Shown here piece after piece: positions 45,757 to 54,198 of a stretch of DNA of 64,000 bases. The translations under genes and the position numbers were made by a program. Source of the DNA: Aureococcus anophagefferens. Its lineage: Eukaryota; Sar; Pelagophyceae; Pelagomonadales; Pelagomonadaceae. The stretch covers positions 333,304 to 397,303 of the forward strand of contig NW_008705587.1 in the NCBI RefSeq assembly GCF_000186865.1, given 5' to 3'. Below the pieces are notes generated by a model. That model made no database searches. It had not been told where the DNA came from and was given only the letters and a program-made list of their open reading frames with translations. The stretch's first letter is position 1. Every line of letters begins with the position of its first letter.

Positions 45757-46746
45757 ATGCAGCGGCTGCTGCTCGTCAAGAGCCGCGTGCGGAGCAATTT
45801 CCGGTGCCGGACGATCCGCCTCGGCCAGGGGTCCGGCGCCATCGAGTACGACCTGCGGTCGGCGCCCGTGAGCGCGTCGTCCTACATCCACGCCTTCCCC
45901 GTGCGGAACATCGAGGAGGCGAACCGCTTCTACGTCGACGTGCTCGGCTGCGCCGAGGGCGCGCGGACGAGCGACGACTGGCAGGACTACACGATCTTCG
46001 GCCACCGCATCGTGGCGCACTGGGTCGGCGACGACTACCGGTGCGTCGACTACTTCAACCCCGTGGACGACGGCGCCGTGCCGCGGCCCCACTTCGGGCT
46101 CCAGGTCAGCGTCGACGAGTACCACGTCCTCGTCGACCGGCTCCGGCGGTCGCGCGTGGGCTTCGTCGTCGCGCCGGGCCTCAAGTTCCGGGACCAGCCG
46201 AGCGAGCAGTACTCCTGCTTCTTCAAGGACCCGAGCGGCAACAACTTCTACCTGAACGCGCCGACGAACCCCGGCGTCGCCGCGCGGCCGGGCGGCCGCG
46301 GCCGCTTCGTGCCGCCGTCCGTGCCCTGGGAGCCGCCCAAGGTCGACCGCGTGCCGAACCAGGCCGTCGACATGTCCAAGCTCTCCCAGTCGGGCCGCCG
46401 GAGCCTCTTCCGGACCCAGTCGGACCGGCCGGCCCAGGCCGACGACTTTGGCGCGACGCGCCGCGATCCGTTTCGCGGCGCGCGCGACGTCCGCGCGGTC
46501 TCCGACGACTCCAGCGCCTCGGCGAAGAGCCTGCCCGCGCTCGTGTCGCGGTCCCGCGCCGGGTCGGAGGACGAGCCGCGCGCCGTCTTCGGGAGCCTCG
46601 GGAGCCGGAGCCGCGCCAACTCCGAGGACGAGGACCGCTTCGCGAGCCCGCCGCGCCGCGGTGCGCTCGGCGACCGGCCCGCGCCCGTCGTCGTGAGCCC
46701 CATCAGCAAGCTCGACGGCATCCGCCGCCGCTCGACGTCCTGCTGA
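45757..46746 (+). CDS. VOC-superfamily (glyoxalase/dioxygenase-fold) protein
   Basis: A 329-residue protein from the ATG at 45757. Residues about 37-165 match one VOC domain: YIHAFPVRNIEEANRFYVDV, LGCAEG, YTIFGHRIVAHWVG, HFGLQVSVDEYHVLVDRL, YSCFFKDPSGNNF. The metal-ligand positions (H in I-H-A-F, H in P-H-F-G, and the D/N region of the DPSGN turn) are plausible. VOC proteins include glyoxalase I and ring-cleaving dioxygenases, and no substrate can be chosen. The C-terminal 150 residues are Ser/Arg-rich and disordered with repeated SRSRA(G/N)SEDE phospho-site-like motifs. Confidence 0.85.
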   Translation: MQRLLLVKSRVRSNFRCRTIRLGQGSGAIEYDLRSAPVSASSYIHAFPVRNIEEANRFYVDVLGCAEGARTSDDWQDYTIFGHRIVAHWVGDDYRCVDYFNPVDDGAVPRPHFGLQVSVDEYHVLVDRLRRSRVGFVVAPGLKFRDQPSEQYSCFFKDPSGNNFYLNAPTNPGVAARPGGRGRFVPPSVPWEPPKVDRVPNQAVDMSKLSQSGRRSLFRTQSDRPAQADDFGATRRDPFRGARDVRAVSDDSSASAKSLPALVSRSRAGSEDEPRAVFGSLGSRSRANSEDEDRFASPPRRGALGDRPAPVVVSPISKLDGIRRRSTSC

Positions 46747-46844
46747 CGATTGTGTCCCTGTGGTCGAGCTCGATCGCCTCGAACGAACCGTGTGTCCCCA
46801 AAATCGTTCTGCATACCCCCCCCTGTCTGCTTGCACATAAAGTT

Positions 46845-48206
46845 CTACTGAAACAGAGCGGCGCAGTCGACAGGCTCCGTGAGGACGTGCGTCGTCGGCA
46901 GGCCCCGGCCGTACTTCTCGGACCAGGGCCGCGAGCCGCGGACGGCGACGAGGTCGAGGTCCGAGCAGTTCGTCCGGCCGCGGAGGAACGCCGCGGCGTC
47001 GCGGCCCCCGTCGAGGGCGCTCCCGAGGTCGTAGTGGGCCCGCAGGCCCTCGACGGCGGCGACGTAAAAGTCCGCGAGGCAGTCCGCGCAGAGCAGCTCG
47101 TCGAAGACGCGGCCCGCGCCCGCCGCGAGCGCCGCCGCGCGGGCGCCGTCGGCCTCGAGCGCCGCGACGGCGCGCGGCGCCGTGCAGGCGTCGACGGCGA
47201 GGTGCGTGGCGCCGTGGCTCAGGCCCGGGAAGTAGAACTCGACGTAGGGCGCGGCCCAGAGCAGCACGACGGAGCCGAGGGCCCAGAGCTTGTTCAGGTT
47301 CCGCGAGTAGGAGCCCGTGAACGCGCCCGGCAGGTGGAGCGCGTACTTCCAGTCACTGAACTTGGACGGCGGCACGTAGCCGCCCACGAGGTACGCGGCC
47401 GGGTCCGCGGCGGCGGCGACCATCGTCGCCGTGTAGTTGGCGAACGTCGGCGCCGCGGACCCGCCGTAGTCCGCGAGGATCCGCGCGGCGACGTCGGCCT
47501 CGTCGCAGGGCTCCGACGGCGGCCGCGGGTCGCAGCCGCCGGGCGGGCACCTCGCGTCGAAGAGGTCCGGGAAGTCGACGGAGAGCGCCGTCGCGGCGAG
47601 CCGCGCGCGGTTCCCGAGCTCCTTGTCGCACGCGCGCGACGAGATGTTGCCCCGCCAGAGCGCGCGGCCGACGCGGCTCGCCAGCGGCCGCGCCCGGGCG
47701 AGCGCGCGCGCCTCGCCCGTCTGCCGCGCGTAGGCGTCGAGGTCCGGGCCGAAGTAGGGGTTCGGCACGAGCACGCCGCACTGATCGTAGCCCGTCATCT
47801 TCGTGATCACCGCGAGCGGGAACGGCCGCCTGCAGCCGCTGCGCTTCACGCCCCGCGTGCCCGCGCTGAAGCGGTAGGCCGCGTTCGGCAGCGCGCGCCG
47901 CGCGCCGACGCTCGCGGCCAGCGCCGCGTGCGCGGGGTGCTTCGCGTGGCGGAGGAACGACCGGTCGACGATCACGCGGTTGTCGAGGATCAGCACGGTC
48001 TCCTTCTTGTTCCAGAGCACGTCTTCGAGCGCGTGTTGCGCGGAGGCCGCCTTGCCGTCCCTCGCGAGCGACGCGTGGATCTCGCGCTTCGCCGCGGCCA
48101 TCAACGACGGGTCGGACGACGTGCGGCCCATGGCGCCGAGCGGCGGGCACTGTTGGCTGTTGGCGGCGCAGATGATGGCTGCGAGCAGGAGTGGCAAGCG
48201 GCGCAT
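46845..48206 (-). CDS. GT90 (CAP10-like) glycosyltransferase
   Basis: A 453-residue protein with a signal peptide (RRLPLLLAAIICAANS). The GT90 core is at about 285-350: KYALHLPGAFTGSYSRNLNK, LWALGSVVLLW and YVEFYFPGLSHGATHLAVD. Further upstream, WRGNISSRACDKE corresponds to the conserved W-R-G motif of the family. GT90 enzymes (fungal CAP10 xylosyltransferase, animal POGLUT) add xylose or glucose to glycans or EGF repeats in the secretory pathway. It is head-to-head with pirin. Confidence 0.87.
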   Translation of the reverse strand: MRRLPLLLAAIICAANSQQCPPLGAMGRTSSDPSLMAAAKREIHASLARDGKAASAQHALEDVLWNKKETVLILDNRVIVDRSFLRHAKHPAHAALAASVGARRALPNAAYRFSAGTRGVKRSGCRRPFPLAVITKMTGYDQCGVLVPNPYFGPDLDAYARQTGEARALARARPLASRVGRALWRGNISSRACDKELGNRARLAATALSVDFPDLFDARCPPGGCDPRPPSEPCDEADVAARILADYGGSAAPTFANYTATMVAAAADPAAYLVGGYVPPSKFSDWKYALHLPGAFTGSYSRNLNKLWALGSVVLLWAAPYVEFYFPGLSHGATHLAVDACTAPRAVAALEADGARAAALAAGAGRVFDELLCADCLADFYVAAVEGLRAHYDLGSALDGGRDAAAFLRGRTNCSDLDLVAVRGSRPWSEKYGRGLPTTHVLTEPVDCAALFQ

Positions 48207-48545
48207 TGGTACAAGTTCTTTTCGACTAGCTTAGTAGCATGCGCAGCGCGTCATTCGAGTAAAAAAATCTCGCGCATCGGGCCTCTCCATCGGCATCGCT
48301 GACCTCTCTGCCACAGATTTGCCACAAGGTGCAGCTTGCTCTCCCTCCGAGCAGCGTCCGTCGTCTGGCGCAGCAGCGGAAGCCAGTGAAGTGGCCACCT
48401 CCTCGCGCGTCGGACGCACCTCCTCGCGCGGCAGAACTCGGAAGCAGCACCTCCTAGCGTGCTCGCGGCGACGATCTCGCGCGCCAAGGCCTTCGCAGCC
48501 GTCCTCGCCGCTGCGGTGACGCGCGCCGCCGACGACACCTGCGCC
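48207..48545 (+). other. Divergent intergenic region (GT90/pirin)
   Basis: These 339 bp hold both promoters. The pirin frame is open back to 48459 without an ATG. A run of A is at 48260-48266 and CCTCCTCGCGCG recurs twice (48399-48410 and 48419-48430). No other feature seen. Confidence 0.5.
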
Positions 48546-49574
48546 ATGGCCGTGCTCCGCGTGGACCCGCTGACCTTTCCCTTCGACACGGACAGCCCGT
48601 TCCTCTTCGGCGTGTTCCACAACGACAAGTACCCCAAGGGCAACGCGAAGATGGGACCGGACGCGAGCCTCCGGGGCCACAACATCGGCGCGGATTTCGG
48701 CAACCCCGCGGGCTGGTCCATGTACCACGGCGAGGGCGGCATCCCGGGCTTCCCCAAGCACCCGCACCGGGGCTTCGAGACCATCTCCGTGTCCGTGCGC
48801 GGCTTCGTGGACCACGTCGACAGCCTCGGCGCGGCGGGCCGCTTCGGCGACGGCGACGTGCAGTGGATGACGGCCGGCGCGGGCATCTCGCACGCGGAGA
48901 TGTTCCCGTGCCTCGCGCGCGCCGAGGAGAATCACATGGAGTTCTTCCAGATCTGGCTGAACCTGCCGCGGGCGAAGAAGATGTCGCCGCCGAACTTCCT
49001 CATGTTCTGGGGCGAGGACATCCCGACGCTCGACCGCGGCGGCGCGCTCGTCAAGCTCGTCGCCGGTGCGGCCGAGGGCTTCAACAAGCCCGCGCTGCCG
49101 CCGCCGCCGGACAGCTACGCGCGCGACCCGAACTCGCAGCTGCTCGTCATGACGATCAAGTTGAAACCGGGCGCGTCCTACGTCATCCCGGGCGCGCCCG
49201 GAGCGGGCCGCGACACGCACCGGAACCTCTACAAGTACGAGGGCGGCGAGCTCACGGTCGGCGGCAAGCGGCTCACGGCGACGCACCGCATCAAGGTCGA
49301 CGCGTCCAAGGACCTCGAGGTCGCCGCGGGCGCGCAGGAGATCGGGCTCCTCGTGCTCCAGGGCAACGACCTCAACGAGCCCGTGGTCCAGCACGGGCCC
49401 TTCGTCGGCAACACGCGCGAGGACATCACCAAGGCCTTCCGGGACTACCAGATGACCCAGTTCGGCAGCTGGCCCTGGCCCTCGGACGGCGTCGTCCACA
49501 AGCGCGACGACCAGCGCTTCGCCAAGTACCCCGACGGCCGCGTCGAGACGAAGCCCCGCCGCGCGACGCCGTGA
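48546..49574 (+). CDS. Pirin-family cupin protein
   Basis: A 342-residue bicupin. The N-terminal cupin carries the pirin metal site: FPKHPHRGFETIS (two His) and GAGISHAEMF (His and Glu). Flanking patterns HNIGADFGNPAGWSMYHGEG, VDHVDSLGAAGRFGDGDVQW and FFQIWLNLPRAKKM are typical. The C-terminal cupin ends IGLLVLQGNDLNEPVVQHGP and FVGNTREDITKAFRDYQ. Pirins bind iron; some act as quercetinases, others as transcription cofactors. Length is somewhat above the usual 290 because of an inserted region near 170-215. I start at M-A-V-L-R-V-D (48546). Confidence 0.92.
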   Translation: MAVLRVDPLTFPFDTDSPFLFGVFHNDKYPKGNAKMGPDASLRGHNIGADFGNPAGWSMYHGEGGIPGFPKHPHRGFETISVSVRGFVDHVDSLGAAGRFGDGDVQWMTAGAGISHAEMFPCLARAEENHMEFFQIWLNLPRAKKMSPPNFLMFWGEDIPTLDRGGALVKLVAGAAEGFNKPALPPPPDSYARDPNSQLLVMTIKLKPGASYVIPGAPGAGRDTHRNLYKYEGGELTVGGKRLTATHRIKVDASKDLEVAAGAQEIGLLVLQGNDLNEPVVQHGPFVGNTREDITKAFRDYQMTQFGSWPWPSDGVVHKRDDQRFAKYPDGRVETKPRRATP

Positions 49575-49601
49575 GGGGGGGTTAAATTGCTTTTAGTTCG
49601 C

Positions 49602-50567
49602 TTACGCGCCCTCGTCATCGCTGACGTCGGTTTCCTCCTCCTCGTCGCTGGCGTCGGTCTCCTCCTCCTCCTCATCGCTGACGTCGGTCTCTGGCTCCGT
49701 CTCTGAGTCGCCGCCGCGTTCTCGCCGGATTTCTTCCCGCATGCGTTCTTCGTCATTCAAAATCGCGACGCGCAGCTCCTCGCCATCGTCTCTGAACGGG
49801 TTCCAGTAAGAAAGTACGATCCAGAATACTTCTTTCGGCACGCCGAACAAGCGCGCGACGACGGAGGCGGAAGCGGCCGTCGCCGGCTGCTCCGTATCCA
49901 CTGATTTCTCGGGCGGCGCCGCGCGGCCCTGTTCACAGAGCGCCCGTAGCACGAGTAATCCCAGGCGAGGTTCGAGCGCGAAGGGCTTCCAACCGCCAGC
50001 ACGTTTCACTTTTGCGATGAAGAGCCGCGTTTCTTCGAGGTCGAACGGTTCCTCGAGAAACTCGTCGGCGTGCAGCCTCAGGTAGTCCTCGATGCCATAG
50101 CCGTTTCTGTCCACGTGGTCGAGCGACGCACCAGCTTTGAGGAGCGCAAGCGCCGAGTCTGGGGAAGTACAAAAGATGTACGCCATGTTCGCAAAACAAT
50201 TCATCAGCGGCGTCTCGCCGTTTCCATCAAGTGCTTCCAGGTCGGCGCCATTATCAAGGCAGAAGTTCACCGCTGCGACGGAGCCCACATACGCGACGGC
50301 ATGAAGGATCGTCTGACTAGAACCGTCCTGACCTTGTTTCGCGTTGATGTCGGCGCGGAGTAATATGAGGACGCGCGCGATCTGATATTGGCCCTCGTCA
50401 TGATGCTTCGATGCGTCCGTGATCAAGAGATATAACAGTGTGTGTCCCATACTGTCGCGTGCGTCGGCGATGCGAATGACTGATAGGAGATCAGCTCGAT
50501 CCCGATCAGCGGGATTCTTTTGTAATAAACTGATTATTGCGTCGAACGCGTCCTCTGGCGACGGCAT
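49602..50567 (-). CDS. Ankyrin-repeat protein (paralogue 1)
   Basis: A 321-residue protein from the ATG at 50567. Ankyrin repeats span residues 30-170 (GHTLLYLLITDASKHHDEGQ, SQTILHAVAYVGSVAAVNF, NGETPLMNCFANM, ALLKAGASLDHVDRNG). A conserved C-terminal module follows: AGGWKPFALEPRLGLLVLRA, LCEQGRAAPPE and FWIVLSYWNPF. The tail is very acidic (T-D-V-S-D-E-E-E-E-E repeats). The same layout, including GGWK, CEQGRA and LSYW, occurs in the next gene. Codon use is less GC-biased than in flanking genes. It binds unknown protein partners. Confidence 0.82.
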   Translation of the reverse strand: MPSPEDAFDAIISLLQKNPADRDRADLLSVIRIADARDSMGHTLLYLLITDASKHHDEGQYQIARVLILLRADINAKQGQDGSSQTILHAVAYVGSVAAVNFCLDNGADLEALDGNGETPLMNCFANMAYIFCTSPDSALALLKAGASLDHVDRNGYGIEDYLRLHADEFLEEPFDLEETRLFIAKVKRAGGWKPFALEPRLGLLVLRALCEQGRAAPPEKSVDTEQPATAASASVVARLFGVPKEVFWIVLSYWNPFRDDGEELRVAILNDEERMREEIRRERGGDSETEPETDVSDEEEEETDASDEEEETDVSDDEGA

Positions 50568-50798
50568 CGTGCGCCAAGCCGAGCGCGGCGACACTTTCCG
50601 GCGGCGGAGGAGGGGCACGGACGCGCGCACGCTTTTTGAGGCGATGGGCGTCGCCAGCGCGAGCGTCTTGCGACTCGATCGTCGCCAAGTCCTGAGGCAA
50701 AAATGACATCGCCGAGCCTACCGGCTAGCCTGAGCCTCGGCCCGAGGCCCTTGGCGAGGGCATCGCCTATTCGCAAACCCAACGCACGTTACTTCATC

Positions 50799-51893
50799 TT
50801 AGTAGTCTCCTCCGTTTTCGCTACGCCGCACGTGATCCTCGTGGTCGCGGCGGACTGCGTCGCGCAGCACCACAGCGTCGTCGGTGAGGGTGTGCCAATA
50901 CGACAGGATGTGCCAGAACAGCTCCTTGGAAAAGACTCCGGCATCGGCGCCGTCGCGCACGCGGTAGCGCTTGGCGCCTTGGGCCTCGTCGAGCTCCGGC
51001 GGCGCCGCCGCCGCAGGAAATAGCCGCTTGAGGATGGGCAGCGGCGCGCACGTCGCCGAGCGCGCGAGCGACTTGGCGTCGTCGAACGTCTCCGCCGAGA
51101 GCACGCCCGACGCCAGCAGCTCCACAGGCATGAAGGCCTCGGGCGGCGACGCGCGTCCTTGCTCGCAGAGGACCCGCAGCGCGAGCAGTTCGCGGCGCGG
51201 CTCGCGCGCGTAGGACTTCCAGCCGCCCGCGTCTTTGATTTCCGCGAGCGCCGCCTTGGCCTCTTCGAAGGTGTAAAAGCCGTCACCATAACGACGGTCC
51301 TCAGGATCATAGAAGTTCTCACCCACCAGGAAGTCCAAGACGCCGTCGCCTTCGTTGTTGACGGCGTCCAGCGATGCGCCGCGTTTGAGAAGCGCGAGCA
51401 CGGTGTCGATGCAGTCGCGCTCTACGCAAGCACGGCAGGAGTTCATCAGCGGCGTAATACCATATTTATCAGCAGATTCTAATTCAGCGCCGTTGTCGAG
51501 GAGGAAGTTTACCGATTCAGCGGTGCCCAATCGCGCGGCAATGTGAAGCACCGTTTCGTAGCTACGAGTTGTGGGACGGTTCACGTCCGCACCGCGCGCG
51601 ATGAGGCCGCGCGCGATCTGAATTCCGCCCTTCCTCGCCGCCGCGCCTTTCGGTCCAAATGTCCAATGGCTCCAAGAGCACGTCATGGCACGCGAGAGGA
51701 GCGTGGTTGAGTTATCCGTTTCCGCGTCGTTCGGGTCGCGGTCGCCGCTCGAGAACCACTCCTCGACCTCGCTCGCTTTGCCCATGGAGATCGCTTTTAT
51801 GAGATCCCGCCGCGTCATCGGTGCGCCAGGCTGACGCTCTTTCTTCTCTCTCTCTGGCTTCCAGGTCGGCGACTTTTTCTCGGCGACGACCAT
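50799..51893 (-). CDS. Ankyrin-repeat protein (paralogue 2)
   Basis: A 364-residue protein from the ATG at 51893. Ankyrin repeats span about residues 25-190 (TRRDLIKAISMGKASEVEEW, ARGLIARGADVNRPTTRSYE, TVLHIAARLGTAESVNFLLD, YGITPLMNSC, LLKRGASLDAVNNEG). The C-terminal module AGGWKSYAREPRRELLALRV, LCEQGRASPPE and ELFWHILSYWHTL matches paralogue 1, so the two adjacent same-strand genes arose by tandem duplication. It lacks the acidic tail and ends with a charged segment (RDHEDHVRRSENG). The start is uncertain within about 25 codons. Confidence 0.82.
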   Translation of the reverse strand: MVVAEKKSPTWKPEREKKERQPGAPMTRRDLIKAISMGKASEVEEWFSSGDRDPNDAETDNSTTLLSRAMTCSWSHWTFGPKGAAARKGGIQIARGLIARGADVNRPTTRSYETVLHIAARLGTAESVNFLLDNGAELESADKYGITPLMNSCRACVERDCIDTVLALLKRGASLDAVNNEGDGVLDFLVGENFYDPEDRRYGDGFYTFEEAKAALAEIKDAGGWKSYAREPRRELLALRVLCEQGRASPPEAFMPVELLASGVLSAETFDDAKSLARSATCAPLPILKRLFPAAAAPPELDEAQGAKRYRVRDGADAGVFSKELFWHILSYWHTLTDDAVVLRDAVRRDHEDHVRRSENGGDY

Positions 51894-52075
51894 AGCGCAG
51901 GCGACGCAGCGCTTTCGATGCGGCGCTGTCGACGCGGTCGCTCGATGCGACACGGGCGCGCGCGCGCGCGCCGCGCTCGGAGATGCTCGAGCTGGCGGCT
52001 GAGCTCCCGACAAGCGTGCTTCAAGCGAGCATCAACAATCGACATTTGCCCCCACGCTTACGCCCAAAAAACCAC

Positions 52076-53428
52076 CTACAGCTCGGACTTGTAGATGTCG
52101 ACGAGCTGCTGGGGCATGCCCATGATGGAGAACATGGAGCTCATCTTCTCGTCCTTGATCATCTCCTGCATCTTCGGGTCGCTCATGATCTCGGCCATCT
52201 TCGGGTCGAGGCCCGCCTTGCGCGCGACGGCCTTGGCCGCGTAGGTCTGCTGGAACTCGAGGACCGCGGCCTTGTCCCGTAAATCGCCGGCGAAGGTCTC
52301 CTGCTTGCCGCGCGGCTCCGCCTCCGTGGCCACGGTCATGTCCGACATGACGAGCGCGGGCGTCCGGTCGATCTTCAGGAAGCTCAGCACGGCCCGGAGC
52401 TCGTCGCGCGCGGCGACCTCGTCCTCGTCGGCGTCGCCGTCGTCGTCCGGCGGCTTGAACATGATGATGTGGAGCACCTTGCCCCGGTTCGCGATGGCCG
52501 CGCCGTAGAAGGCGTCGCGCTCGGCCGCGAAGTCGCTCTGGGGGTCCACGGCGAGCACGGCGTGCATCTGGAGCGGGCCGCCGAAGATCATGTCGACGTA
52601 CTCCGGCAAAAAGGGCACGACGAGGGGCATCATCTGCTCCTCGAGCCACTTCTCGAGCTTCTTGCGCCCGTCCTTGCCGTCGCCGAGCTTCAAAAAGGCC
52701 ACGCGCTCGTCGTAGGGCTTGACGAGCAGCGCGACGGGGCCCTTGGGCACGGCGCCCAAGCTCAGCGGCTTCAGCTTCGCCAGCGGGTCGTCGAGGAGCG
52801 ACGACTCGTCCGCCTTGCCCTCGTTGAGGAACCGCCGCTCCGCGACGTCGAACGCCTTCGACTTTAGCGCCTCGTCCGTGCCGATGAAGAAGTCGATGGG
52901 GTACCGGAATTCGTCGACGGCGTTCAGGAAGCTCCGCGCGGCCTTGGTCTTGTTCGTCTTGAAGAAGGCCAGCACGCGCACGCCGGGGCCCGTCGCCGCC
53001 GCCTCGACCGCGGCGGCGTCGCCGAGGTAGCCGCAGCGCTCCTGCGAGAGGCGCTGGGCGGCCTTGACGATCTGCTCCGCCTCCATGCCCACGCCCTGGG
53101 CGTCGATGACGCGGCCCTGCTTGAAGAACTTGACCGACGGGTAGCCCGTGACGCCGTGCTGCTGCGCGAGCGCCTGCGCCTGCGTCGCGTCGATCTTCGC
53201 GAGCACGACGTCGCCCTTCAGGGCCTGCGCCGCCTCGGCGTAGACCGGCGCCAGCGCCTGGCAGTGCTTGCACCACGGCGCGTAGAACTCGACCATCATG
53301 CCCGTGTCGTACTGCTCGTTGACCTTGTTCTGGAAGTTGCTCGCCGTCAGCACGAGCACGCCGTCCTCCTCGATGGCCGCGGCGCGCGCGACGAGCAGCG
53401 CGACGAGCGAGGCCAGCGCGCGCATCAT
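52076..53428 (-). CDS. Protein disulfide isomerase-like protein with ER retention-type C-terminus
   Basis: A 450-residue protein with a signal peptide (MMRALASLVALLVARAAA). The first thioredoxin domain has the active site WCKHC (Cys53, Cys56) in MVEFYAPWCKHCQALAPVY and the cis-Pro loop GVTGYPSVKFF. Two or more redox-inactive thioredoxin folds follow (LAFFKTNKTKAAR, PVALLVKPYDERV, VLHIIMFKPP, LSFLKIDRTPALV). The C-terminus reads D-P-K-M-Q-E-M-I-K-D-E-K-M and ends K-S-E-L, close to K-D-E-L. Only one C-x-x-C is present, whereas classical PDI has two. It likely helps oxidative folding in the ER. Confidence 0.9.
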   Translation of the reverse strand: MMRALASLVALLVARAAAIEEDGVLVLTASNFQNKVNEQYDTGMMVEFYAPWCKHCQALAPVYAEAAQALKGDVVLAKIDATQAQALAQQHGVTGYPSVKFFKQGRVIDAQGVGMEAEQIVKAAQRLSQERCGYLGDAAAVEAAATGPGVRVLAFFKTNKTKAARSFLNAVDEFRYPIDFFIGTDEALKSKAFDVAERRFLNEGKADESSLLDDPLAKLKPLSLGAVPKGPVALLVKPYDERVAFLKLGDGKDGRKKLEKWLEEQMMPLVVPFLPEYVDMIFGGPLQMHAVLAVDPQSDFAAERDAFYGAAIANRGKVLHIIMFKPPDDDGDADEDEVAARDELRAVLSFLKIDRTPALVMSDMTVATEAEPRGKQETFAGDLRDKAAVLEFQQTYAAKAVARKAGLDPKMAEIMSDPKMQEMIKDEKMSSMFSIMGMPQQLVDIYKSEL

Positions 53429-53599
53429 CGTCGACGCTGTGAGCGGTCGCGCCGCTGGCTTTTGCGACGCACCAGAGGTCGAGGCCGCGTGGCTGTGGCA
53501 ACGCTGCTCTTCCGGCTTCTTTGCCCGGTCTTTGCCCGCGCAGCCCGGGTCGTCGGCGCCGACTCGTGGACTATAGAGTCGTGAGGCCGAGCTGTCGGG

Positions 53600-54116
53600 A
53601 TGGACCCGCGGTTCGACCGCGCGTTAGACCGCGAAATACAAAAGGCCGAACGCGACGCCAACCATTGCTGCCGTGTCTGTGGTCAGAAGACCACTTTGGT
53701 CTGCGAGGGATGCCTTATCGCGCGCTTCTGCTCCAAAAAATGCCAGCGGCAGGCTTGGGACCGCGGGACATCGTCGTCTGTGCGGGCCTACGAAGCTGGT
53801 GCTCGATCAGATCAAGGAACAAAAGTTCACCTATGTTCCGGGACGCCGCCAGAATCGTCATTTCGTCAAAAATGCAGCCGAAGCCATCGCCGGCGGGCTC
53901 GCGATCAAGGAACCGTCATTTAAAGCGAACGGCCGGCTTCGCGGAAAGCAGCCGCGCTGCACTGAAAAAGCATGTAATGAACCTGCCGCAATCGGCGTGC
54001 GCTACGCCAGCTGCTTGGGCGACAAGGCCTGCGCCTGCGCGTCTTGCTGGAGCGCGGTGGTGTTGCGACGCAATTGCGACACGTATTTCGCTCTCCTGCA
54101 AAATGCCTCAGGCTGA
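53600..54116 (+). pseudogene. MYND zinc-finger paralogue with a frameshift
   Basis: The frame from the ATG at 53600 gives M-D-P-R-F-D-R-A-L-D-R-E-I and the MYND finger up to CQRQAW (Trp53, 53756-53758). The match to the copy at 33208 then continues in the next frame from about 53766 (G-H-R-R-L-C-G-P-T-K-L), through KEPSFKANGRLRGKQPRCTE to the TGA at 54114-54116. A single-base indel between 53759 and 53766 accounts for the break; no GT-AG intron fits. Either a sequence error or a recent pseudogene. The C-terminal Cys cluster is shared with the other copy. Confidence 0.72.
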
Positions 54117-54198
54117 GCAAAATGTGGGGCTCGGTCGCCTAGCCTCGCCAATTCCCTCCCCGCTAAGCGCCTGGCCCTAAGCTCATTCCCCCATTTTT

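Noticed and set aside
53759..53766. Intron as explanation of the MYND frameshift
   Set aside because: No GT-AG pair of usable spacing exists there; the paralogue aligns straight through with a one-base offset.
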